13,401 bases of DNA from Parachlamydiaceae bacterium (GTDB lineage Bacteria > Chlamydiota > Chlamydiia > Chlamydiales > Parachlamydiaceae). Numbering within the stretch: position 1 is the stretch's first letter; each line of letters begins with the position of its first letter. The stretch spans positions 1-13,401 of the forward strand of contig JACDDG010000020.1 in the NCBI GenBank assembly GCA_013817115.1, read 5' to 3'. Under the pieces are notes generated by a model. The model saw only the letters and a list, made by a program, of their open reading frames with translations. It was not told the origin of the DNA and searched no databases. Positions 6,865-13,142 of this stretch are shown piece after piece. Made by a program: the position numbers and the translations under genes.

Positions 6865-8189
6865 CGTCCCTCCATTGATGGGTTTAATGAACCGGTGACA
6901 AAAGCAAGATTTGCTATGGCCGTCAAGTATCTTGCATGAATTTCGCTATAACGAACGCGAGCATGAACAATCTGTCGAAGAGCAATTGAGACTTCTGCAA
7001 TGCGTTCTTTGCCGGCATTATATTTTTCCAGGGTCGCATCATAGGCCGCTTGGGCATTATCTAGATTTTCTTTAGCAAATTTTAGCATTTCTCTAGTTGC
7101 TTCAACACTATTGCTTTGAGTCAATACCTCAAGAGCTATCTCTAGCTCTAACTGAGCCAATTCTTCTTCAGATATCTTAATATCTGCATAAGCCATACGC
7201 TTTTGATAAACATCCTCGAATCCGGTAAAAATCGGCACTTCCAAATTTAAACTAACCCGGTAATGTGCACCCTTCGATCTTTTATCACTTAAAGCTTTTT
7301 CAGCACCCCCACGACTATTCAATGTGATTTTAGGACGATATTTTGCATCAACTTTCTTTTTGTTTGCCATCGCTACCGCAACCTCGGCTCGCTGAGCCAT
7401 GAGATCTCTGCGCTGTTCTTTTGAAAGATGAATAAGAGCTAAAAGTGATTTTTGTGGAACGTCTAAAGCATCTATAGGAGCAAGTTGAAGTACTGCATCG
7501 ACATCTAAACCTAATGTCGTAGCTAATTTTGCGTTTTGAATTCTTAGCTCTGAGCGGTGCTGTATCACATCAATTTGTATTTGAGCTAATGAGGCCTTAC
7601 TGCTATAGACATCGGAGATGGGTTTTAAGCCAGCCTGATTAAGTTTTGTTGCCGAATCAAGCATTTTCTTAGCATCTTCTAGTGAAAGTAGGTAAGCTTC
7701 TAGAGTATCTTGAGCATAGAGTGTCGCATAACTTTTTTCAAAAACCTGAGCCATCACCTTTTGGAGGGTCCATTCAGTTTGCCAGCCAGCTGCACCTAAA
7801 GCAAGTAACGTAGCTTCAACGTTAGCGGCACGCTCTCCGAAGTCTGCCACTAGAAATTGCATCACAACATCAGCTGTCAAAATGGTATAATTAACATCCG
7901 GTCCATTTGTAAATCTAAAATCTCTTCCATGTGCAATATTGGCATCAAGGGAAAATTTAGGGTAAAAAGCGCTTCGGGCATTTCCCACAGCAGCCGAAGC
8001 ACGCTGGGCCTGCCACCACATCAAGCTAGTTTCGGGATTGTTTTCCAAGGCTATCGCAAGCAGCTCTCCGATTGCCAAAGGGCGGTCGGGTGGAACTGTA
8101 GCTGCTTGGAGAGTTGAAGCATAAGATAGCAAACAAAATGCCAACTTCCAAACATTTGAATGTAGTATTGAGATTGATTTAGATTTCAT
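6849..8189 (-). CDS. TolC-like outer-membrane efflux channel (OMF family)
   Basis: The 446-residue protein is the outer-membrane exit duct of the efflux system. A signal peptide covers about 1-29 (basic start, hydrophobic LAFCLLSYAST, cut near LQA). Two repeated OEP halves follow, at roughly 35-230 and 240-430. They are long amphipathic helices rich in Ala, Gln and Leu, with the family-typical start LAIGELLAIALENNPE and a late YNAGKERIAEVSIALRQ segment. There is no lipobox cysteine near the start, so it is TolC-like rather than the lipidated OprM type. It is the first gene of the operon, transcribed towards the adaptor and pump. No clear ribosome binding site precedes the ATG. No regulator gene of the TetR, MarR or two-component type is adjacent. 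Confidence 0.92.
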   Translation of the reverse strand: MKSKSISILHSNVWKLAFCLLSYASTLQAATVPPDRPLAIGELLAIALENNPETSLMWWQAQRASAAVGNARSAFYPKFSLDANIAHGRDFRFTNGPDVNYTILTADVVMQFLVADFGERAANVEATLLALGAAGWQTEWTLQKVMAQVFEKSYATLYAQDTLEAYLLSLEDAKKMLDSATKLNQAGLKPISDVYSSKASLAQIQIDVIQHRSELRIQNAKLATTLGLDVDAVLQLAPIDALDVPQKSLLALIHLSKEQRRDLMAQRAEVAVAMANKKKVDAKYRPKITLNSRGGAEKALSDKRSKGAHYRVSLNLEVPIFTGFEDVYQKRMAYADIKISEEELAQLELEIALEVLTQSNSVEATREMLKFAKENLDNAQAAYDATLEKYNAGKERIAEVSIALRQIVHARVRYSEIHARYLTAIANLAFVTGSLNPSMEGRCINQ

Positions 8190-8292
8190 AGTACTTATGA
8201 TGACAGATCAAGACATATATATCAACCACAAAAAAAACACGTCATGTAGTATGAAAATAATAACAAAAAAATATGTAATCACACATTTGATC

Positions 8293-8324
8293 TAATAATA
8301 TTACTAAAAAAAGTAATGTTACTA
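8293..8324. promoter_or_regulatory. Inverted repeat upstream of the efflux operon
   Basis: TAATATTACT (8296-8305) and AGTAATGTTA (8312-8321) pair at nine of ten positions around six A, and two further flanking pairs extend the arms. It lies about 105 bases before the TolC-like start codon. It could be a regulator's operator or a hairpin in the transcript leader. No promoter boxes could be placed with confidence, so the role is unproven. Confidence 0.35.
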
Positions 8325-8334
8325 TTTCGCAGTG

Positions 8335-8449
8335 TTTGGAGGCTTTATCGCGCCCCTACCGGCGCACACACTTTGTCATGATTTGGGCCCCGGGGCTCGA
8401 ATCATGACAAAATGTGCGCCCCGGTAAGGGTGCGAAAAAAGCCTCCAAA
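8335..8449. repeat. Palindromic element B, GC-rich 115-bp inverted repeat
   Basis: Left arm TTTGGAGGCTTT, GCGCCCCTACCGG, TTTGTCATGATT and GGGCCCC pairs with right arm GGGGCTC, AATCATGACAAAA, CCGGTAAGGGTGCG and AAAGCCTCCAAA. The arms are about 55 bases each with a handful of mismatches. The element is GC-rich inside an AT-rich gap between two divergent genes, and its left end recurs at 13361-13401, which marks it as a dispersed repeat. It does not encode a protein. It may be a MITE-like element, and as RNA it would form a very stable hairpin insulating the two transcription units. Confidence 0.7.
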
Positions 8450-8475
8450 ATCGGTAAAATGATGCAAAGTGTCCA

Positions 8476-8501
8476 CTTGTTGCTTGATGCATCACAACAA
8501 G
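8476..8501. promoter_or_regulatory. Palindromic site upstream of the symporter promoter
   Basis: CTTGTTG (8476-8482) and CAACAAG (8495-8501) flank TGATGCATCA (8485-8494), itself a perfect palindrome. GATGCA also recurs at 8461 and 8501. The site lies about 60 bases before the -35 box of the symporter gene, a position suitable for a regulator. No regulator can be named. Confidence 0.3.
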
Positions 8502-8560
8502 ATGCAATTGTATCTTTAACATCCATTTTGGGTTTAAAAATTTTCTAAACAAGCATTATC

Positions 8561-8589
8561 TTGCTTTGGGTTAGTAAAAAAGCTATACT
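8561..8589 (+). promoter_or_regulatory. Sigma70-type promoter of the symporter gene
   Basis: TTGCTT (8561-8566) and TATACT (8584-8589) are spaced by exactly 17 bases. Transcription would begin near 8596, after the ATG at 8593. That makes the next ATG at 8614, preceded by AAGGA, the functional start. Confidence 0.55.
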
Positions 8590-8613
8590 TCAATGAAAAA
8601 TCAAGGATTTTTA

Positions 8614-10059
8614 ATGAACACCTTTACCATTCTGGCTTTCTTCTTTTACTTTACGATTCTTCTTTTTATAGGCTTAGCCTCTTACAAAAAGCAAAAATCA
8701 TCTGCTGATTTTATTGTTGGAAACCGCTCTTTAAATTTTTGGGTAATTGCACTTTCTGCGCATGCTAGTGACATGAGTTCATGGTTATTCATGGCCTTTC
8801 CTGCTGCACTTTACATTCGTGGACTCTCCCAAATATGGATGGCAGTTGGACTCCTACTTGGCATGTGGTTGACATGGCAATTTGTGGCTAAAAAACTGCG
8901 CACATCTACTGAAAATTACGACAGCTACACGCTCCCATCCTTCTTTTCAAAACGGTTTAATGATAAATCAGGCACGATCCGCACTGTAACAGCATTTATG
9001 TCTGTGATTTTTTTAACCAGCTATCTTTCAGCGGGTTTAATGGGCATGGGATTGCTTCTTGAATCAATTTTCGGCATTGACTATTACCTAGGATTAACAA
9101 TTTCATTGACCGTGGTTTTAATCTACACTTTTGTCGGAGGCTTTACAACAGTCGCCTGGACAGATCTTTTCCAAGCTCTTTTCCTACTAATAGTCCTTTT
9201 GGTAGTTCCTTATTTTGCCTTTATTACTCTTCCTAATGGTTTTGAGTCTATCAAAACTGACGCGATGGTTAAAAACATTGGCTTGTCATTTTTTGATTTC
9301 TCAGCAGATGGATCTATACTTACAGTAATATTTTTAGTTTTTGGTTGGGGTCTAGGCTATTTTGGTCAACCACATATCGTAACCAAATTCATGGGAATTA
9401 AAAATACAGAAGAACTCACAAAATCAAAATATGTAGGAATGACTTGGATGGTCGTAACCCTTGGAGCCGCAGCTTTTGTGGGCTCAGTGGGAATTTCGTA
9501 TTTCCCGGAAACTTTAGATAAACCCGAATTGGTTTTTGTTGAGATGGTGAAAAGCCTTTTTCACCCTTTCTTAGCGGGCGTTTTTCTCTGTGGAATCATT
9601 TCAGCAACAATGTCAACGATGGATTCACAAATTTTAGTTGCTGCGTCTGTTCTCAGCGAAGATTTTTACATGCAATTTAAAAAAGGCAAGATCTCGGATC
9701 GCCATCATCTGACTATTACTAGGCTATCAGTGGTGCTGGTCTCGGTAGCTTCCCTTTTAATCTCGTTCAATAAGAGTTCGACCATCATGGATTCTGTTTA
9801 TTATGCATGGACTGGTTTGGGCTGCTCATTTGGCCCATTAATGCTCATGTCGCTTTATTTTAAGAAAGCTAACAAGTATGGGGCTATTGCAGGAATAATT
9901 GTGGGTGGAACGTTTGCGGGTCTTTGGCATTATATCAACCCATATGTCTCAGAAATCACTATTCCGGCGATGATCCCCGGCTTTGTTCTGAGCTCATTGG
10001 CAATTTATTTGACATCGATTCTCACACAGGAAAATGATTTGCTTGCTAAGCAAATGTGA
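8614..10059 (+). CDS. putP: Sodium/proline symporter, PutP type (SSS family)
   Basis: The protein imports a solute, most likely L-proline, with sodium across the inner membrane. From the chosen start it has 481 residues and about 13 membrane segments, close to E. coli PutP. Diagnostic stretches are SAHASDMSSW, with Asp53 and Ser55 matching E. coli Asp55/Ser57; FGWGLGYFGQPHIVTKFM; and GIISATMSTMDSQ, with Ser334/Thr335 matching the sodium-site Ser340/Thr341. The ATG at 8614 is preferred over the in-frame ATG at 8593 because AAGGA lies six bases before it, and because the promoter would start transcription downstream of 8593. It stands alone: a palindromic element separates it from the divergent efflux operon and a long perfect hairpin follows the stop. 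Amino-acid import suits a host-dependent bacterium. Another substrate within the SSS family cannot be excluded. Confidence 0.92.
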   Translation: MNTFTILAFFFYFTILLFIGLASYKKQKSSADFIVGNRSLNFWVIALSAHASDMSSWLFMAFPAALYIRGLSQIWMAVGLLLGMWLTWQFVAKKLRTSTENYDSYTLPSFFSKRFNDKSGTIRTVTAFMSVIFLTSYLSAGLMGMGLLLESIFGIDYYLGLTISLTVVLIYTFVGGFTTVAWTDLFQALFLLIVLLVVPYFAFITLPNGFESIKTDAMVKNIGLSFFDFSADGSILTVIFLVFGWGLGYFGQPHIVTKFMGIKNTEELTKSKYVGMTWMVVTLGAAAFVGSVGISYFPETLDKPELVFVEMVKSLFHPFLAGVFLCGIISATMSTMDSQILVAASVLSEDFYMQFKKGKISDRHHLTITRLSVVLVSVASLLISFNKSSTIMDSVYYAWTGLGCSFGPLMLMSLYFKKANKYGAIAGIIVGGTFAGLWHYINPYVSEITIPAMIPGFVLSSLAIYLTSILTQENDLLAKQM

Positions 10060-10061
10060 AT

Positions 10062-10134
10062 TCAAGGCAAAGCCAAAAGACAAAGAAAGGCAAGAGAATA
10101 TTTTGCCTTTCTTTGTCTTTTGGCTTTGCCTTGA
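10062..10134 (+). terminator. Perfect 32-bp stem-loop after putP
   Basis: Arms 10062-10093 and 10103-10134 are perfectly complementary over 32 bases, with a nine-base loop (GAGAATATT). It starts two bases after the symporter stop codon. No T run follows the right arm, so it is not a textbook intrinsic terminator. The stem is far longer than usual for one and could also stabilise the transcript end or be a small inverted-repeat element. Confidence 0.6.
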
Positions 10135-10211
10135 TTGGAAGCTCGGTCAAATAATAGCCACTTTAGGTTGCACCTTATGTAACTTTTCAACCATTGTTTA
10201 AATTCACCCTT

Positions 10212-10450
10212 TTAAGTGAAAAATTCGAAACCTCGCTTAACATATTTTTGGATACGTTCTGTACTTTGTAAACAATGTAAATTTCTTGGAATTCGTTTAT
10301 GCAAAATACTTCCCCACATTTTGATAGGTAAGAAAAAATTATATGTCTTCTTATCGTCTTTATCAAAATCAACTTCATATAGAACGTGGGCAGGATAATC
10401 TAAAATTTTATCTAAAAAATTTGTAAATGAAGGATTGTCAAATTTTTCAA
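10212..10450 (-). pseudogene. Out-of-frame C-terminal part of the nucleotidyltransferase-like gene
   Basis: If one T is added to the run of eight on the coding strand (10450-10457), the upstream gene continues for about 79 residues to a TAA at 10212-10214. The sequence reads like real protein: EKFDNPSFTNFLDKILDYP, then YEVDFDKDDKKTYNF, then STERIQKYVKRGFEFF. The aspartates in YEVDFD are good candidates for the third catalytic carboxylate of the polymerase-beta fold. The RIxKYxxRGF ending resembles, from memory, nucleotidyltransferase-like proteins of fungi and giant viruses. Without frame correction this part is not made. Confidence 0.6.
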
Positions 10451-11029
10451 AAAAAACCAGTTGGATTTTTTTGTTAAATCATTATGTTGAAAAGTTAAAA
10501 CTTGATAAATATTCTTGTGAAATCTTTCTTCCCTTTCTGTGTTCTCCTGGTCTAAACCTTTTGTCCAACTTTTGGTAAGAGTAGTTAGACCAAGCTGTGA
10601 CGCATATTCATACGTATCCATTTCAGTATAGACCATGATATCAATATCATCATTTTCCCATGTCATGTCAGCAGAAGCAAGTTTCAGCGCTGCACTACCA
10701 CCCACCTTGTAGTCTCCAAGACTGCTATCTTTCATCAATTTTAATTGGCGATAGACTTGTGTTGGAAAAAGATCATTGTTTATCTTTGTTTTACATTCAT
10801 CATATTTGGGAATAGGAGCAAGAGCAATATAATATTCCTTAATTGATAATATTATATCTACTGGTATTTGACTAATCATATAATCTTGGAAATATTTAAA
10901 TTCCACACTATTCGTTTGGTATAAAAACAATGGTTTTGAATTAATATTCACAAAAAAATCCTTTTTTAAAATTTGAAAAAATGTAGCTTTGTAAAAATAT
11001 ACCACAGCCTTAGTACCTTTACTATACAT
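10412..11029 (-). CDS. Nucleotidyltransferase-fold protein, N-terminal part (frame-split)
   Basis: The frame encodes 205 residues. The core is KVGGSAALKLA near 108-118 followed by WENDDIDIMVY, giving Gly111-Ser112 and Asp128/Asp130. This is the GS...DxD signature of the DNA polymerase-beta nucleotidyltransferase superfamily, with a spacer slightly longer than usual. Such enzymes move a nucleotide from NTP to RNA, protein or a small molecule; the target here is unknown. The last 14 residues, after Trp191-Phe-Phe, look random because the frame slips at a run of eight T; the true continuation is at 10212-10450, giving about 272 residues. The ATG at 11029 has no ribosome binding site and would lie about two bases after the predicted transcription start. 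A GTG at 10951, preceded by AAGGA with seven bases between, is a better start and gives MNINSKPLF. There is no signal peptide. Confidence 0.6.
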   Translation of the reverse strand: MYSKGTKAVVYFYKATFFQILKKDFFVNINSKPLFLYQTNSVEFKYFQDYMISQIPVDIILSIKEYYIALAPIPKYDECKTKINNDLFPTQVYRQLKLMKDSSLGDYKVGGSAALKLASADMTWENDDIDIMVYTEMDTYEYASQLGLTTLTKSWTKGLDQENTEREERFHKNIYQVLTFQHNDLTKKSNWFFLKNLTILHLQIF

Positions 11030-11037
11030 TATGTATT

Positions 11038-11066
11038 ATTTTAAAACAAAGTAAAAAAGTTGTCAT
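11038..11066 (-). promoter_or_regulatory. Promoter of the frame-split nucleotidyltransferase gene
   Basis: On the minus strand, ATGACA (11061-11066) and TAAAAT (11038-11043) are separated by 17 bases. Both boxes match the consensus at five of six positions. Transcription would start near 11031, so translation from the ATG at 11029 would be nearly leaderless, which favours the GTG start at 10951. Confidence 0.45.
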
Positions 11067-11123
11067 CTCCATCAACTGAATTTGAATGATAAAATTGTTA
11101 CCTAAAGCGTGGCGAAAAACAGA

Positions 11124-11156
11124 GTGTTAATTTACCTCCCCAGAGGTTAATAACAC
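11124..11156 (-). terminator. Possible terminator of the exported nucleotidyltransferase gene
   Basis: GTGTTA (11124-11129) pairs with TAACAC (11151-11156), and ACCTC (11134-11138) with GAGGT (11143-11147), around a small internal loop and a CCCA loop. Reading the minus strand, TCTGTTTTT follows the stem, as in an intrinsic terminator. It lies about 175 bases past the stop at 11331. Nothing else recognisable was found in the 11030-11330 gap apart from the promoter at 11038. Confidence 0.4.
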
Positions 11157-11330
11157 TAACATTACTCTAAATATATTTTTTTAATAATTAACCAAAAATG
11201 TGCTTTCTCAGGATAACTTATCAATAGGATCATGTGGTCTGAGGATGCGGATTTGGCCAAAACTTAAAACTTAGGAGTGCTTTACTTCCCATCTTCCGCA
11301 CATACAACTCTCTTTAGAAAAGCTTCCTGG

Positions 11331-12401
11331 CTACTGATCCTTAAAAATGATTTCGTCTAGCTTCCCCTGCTTCTCAGCAATCGAAAGCAATTGTTCTAGC
11401 TTTTTAAAGTACAGCTTATTAATTCTTTTCTCAATGCTCTTCCACTTGACTGTTTCATGATCTTTAATTAATCTGATATCCGCATACAATTCCGCATAAA
11501 TAGTTGGAGTTGCTTTAATCGAATTATCCATAACCGGAATCAAAAAGTCAGAAATAAGAATTCTTGAAACAACCTTTCTTAACCGAATTTTTTCAGATTC
11601 ATAAGGGAGATAAGAATATCCGGACTTATAAAGTCGGGCTCCAGCAGCATTTAGAGAGACGATCGATTTATTTAAATAATTAACTTTGGTGTTATCTTTC
11701 AAATTATGTGGATCATCAAATCTGAAGTCATAGCCGTAAATTGTGAAATACCACCCACTACCAACTGCAATATGTTGCAAGGCCAATTTTTCATTACGTG
11801 TTAGATATGGTGAATTAGCATGAGCTAAAGAAGCTATGTAAGTGTTATAATCGATAACTTGAAAGCTAAATTTTGGTAAATTTGCATTTCCAGTAATTAT
11901 TTTAGAATCTACATCAGCATGTTCAAAGATAGTTTTTATAGGACTATCCACTACTATTAACATATCAATATCATCAGCATCATTCATATTATAAAGATAA
12001 CTTCCATAAACTGAAATATGTTGAACTTTACCAGCAATATTCATTTTATTCTTCATATATGATTCTATTTGAGCAATATAAGCTGAAATGGAATGAGCTC
12101 GCTCAAACATTTCTTTCTTATTTATAGGATTTAAATAAAGTGTATGGACCATACGATCAAATCTTTTTTGCGCATCTTTTTTAAACTCTTTGTCGATTAT
12201 ATCTTTATCATCTATAGAGTGATATAGACTCTCATTTTTAAATATATAAGACCACGAAGGCATGGGAAGTTTTTTAGAAGATTTTTTTGAGACCTCAAGT
12301 AATTCTTTGACTACTGGACTTGCAGATTTTACTGCAGCATCCATTTCGATTTGAGATGTAGAAAAAAGACAAAGCAACAGAAAGGTTACACTTTTTTTCA
12401 T
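11331..12401 (-). CDS. Putative exported nucleotidyltransferase-fold protein
   Basis: The 356-residue protein starts with a signal peptide (MKK, hydrophobic SVTFLLLCLFSTS, likely cut near DAA at 21-23), so it should leave the cytoplasm. The catalytic motif is HISVYGSYLYNMNDADDIDMLIVV: Gly133-Ser134, nine residues, then Asp144-Ile-Asp146. This fits the polymerase-beta nucleotidyltransferase pattern hG[GS]x(9-13)Dh[DE]h exactly. Asp184 in FSFQVIDYN is a plausible third carboxylate on the next strand. Residues 200-356 are helical and lysine-rich without a domain I recognise. Export of a nucleotidyltransferase suggests action on a host or periplasmic target, for example by nucleotidylation, but this is inference and no substrate is visible. 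The neighbouring minus-strand gene carries the same fold motif, although the two are otherwise dissimilar. The ATG at 12399-12401 lacks a strong ribosome binding site. Confidence 0.75.
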   Translation of the reverse strand: MKKSVTFLLLCLFSTSQIEMDAAVKSASPVVKELLEVSKKSSKKLPMPSWSYIFKNESLYHSIDDKDIIDKEFKKDAQKRFDRMVHTLYLNPINKKEMFERAHSISAYIAQIESYMKNKMNIAGKVQHISVYGSYLYNMNDADDIDMLIVVDSPIKTIFEHADVDSKIITGNANLPKFSFQVIDYNTYIASLAHANSPYLTRNEKLALQHIAVGSGWYFTIYGYDFRFDDPHNLKDNTKVNYLNKSIVSLNAAGARLYKSGYSYLPYESEKIRLRKVVSRILISDFLIPVMDNSIKATPTIYAELYADIRLIKDHETVKWKSIEKRINKLYFKKLEQLLSIAEKQGKLDEIIFKDQ

Positions 12402-12424
12402 TTTCGGCCTATTTTAAAAAATCT

Positions 12425-12453
12425 ATGATAGATCACCCAATTATTTTTTGCAA
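12425..12453 (-). promoter_or_regulatory. Promoter of the exported nucleotidyltransferase gene
   Basis: On the minus strand, TTGCAA (12448-12453) and TATCAT (12425-12430) are 17 bases apart, giving a leader of roughly 17 bases. The -10 box overlaps the palindrome ATCTAT-G-ATAGAT (12421-12433), a position where a bound repressor would block transcription. Confidence 0.42.
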
Positions 12454-12691
12454 ACAACACAAAACTTATAATAGCACAAAAATGAAAGTTCAGCAAACTA
12501 AAAATGAAAATTGTTTTTACGCATTTTTTCTATTTTTCAAATTTTATAAATCATTTTAAATTTGAAGGGAAGGTTAGTAGTATGTTGAATTTGATTTTCA
12601 TTTTTACTCCCCTTCAGCATATCATGACTCAATCAATTTAAAAAAAACATCATTCTTTTACTTTGTCTTTTCTAGAAGCCTATGGTCTACA
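12454..12691. other. AT-rich divergent intergenic region
   Basis: No gene or strong structure is visible between the two divergent promoters. AAAAATGAAA recurs near 12478 and 12500. Frames are closed quickly on both strands. Confidence 0.5.
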
Positions 12692-12720
12692 TTGCGTGAG
12701 AATGCTGAAAAATCTAAAAT
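12692..12720 (+). promoter_or_regulatory. Sigma70-type promoter of the 122-residue orphan gene
   Basis: TTGCGT (12692-12697) and TAAAAT (12715-12720) are spaced by 17 bases; the -10 box matches five of six consensus positions. Transcription would start near 12727, leaving a leader of about 47 bases before the ATG at 12774. Confidence 0.5.
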
Positions 12721-12773
12721 TGGATGATCAATGCTCTCAAAAAATATTTCAACAAGTCACAAGGAAAAAATAA

Positions 12774-13142
12774 ATGAACATGAACATTAATTCTTTACCC
12801 GACGCCCTGGTTGATCAATTCATGAGCTTATTACAAAGTAAAGATACAGAAAATGGCAGGGAATCACTAGAGAATTATCAAATTGAAGGCTGGGGATCAA
12901 TTAATGTAACAATGCAACGAATTTTTGATCTTGCCCTTCAGAAAGAGTTTAAAGAATTCGCCCAAAACAGACCCTCGACTTGTAGCGGCAAAATGTACGT
13001 AAATAAAGTAATCGTAGAAGCGCCTGAAAATGTAGAGATGCTAAGTTTTATCAAAGAGCATTTTAATCCCAAACAAAACATGATTTTTGGAGCTCCTCGA
13101 AGACAATTTGATGAAGTTACTATTAATGGTATTGAAATTTAA
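12774..13142 (+). CDS. Hypothetical protein, 122 residues
   Basis: I do not recognise the family. The start is well supported: AAGGA at 12761-12765 lies eight bases before the ATG, and a promoter is visible upstream. The protein is acidic to neutral and soluble, with no signal peptide or membrane segment. Residues 7-20 (SLPDALVDQFMSLL) form an amphipathic helix led by a proline. Residues 40-65 (GSINVTMQRIFDLALQKEFKEF) look helical, and the rest seems alpha/beta, ending in FDEVTINGIEI. Cys69 is the only cysteine. It is transcribed away from the exported nucleotidyltransferase, with the two promoters back to back. A link between the two is possible but unproven. Confidence 0.7.
   Translation: MNMNINSLPDALVDQFMSLLQSKDTENGRESLENYQIEGWGSINVTMQRIFDLALQKEFKEFAQNRPSTCSGKMYVNKVIVEAPENVEMLSFIKEHFNPKQNMIFGAPRRQFDEVTINGIEI

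Noticed and set aside
8593..8613. Upstream in-frame ATG as the start of the symporter
   Set aside because: No ribosome binding site precedes it and the predicted transcription start lies after it; the ATG at 8614 has AAGGA at the right distance.
10187..10378. 63-residue minus-strand open frame beginning MKLILIKT
   Set aside because: It overlaps in another frame the much more protein-like continuation of the nucleotidyltransferase (10212-10450); treated as a shadow.
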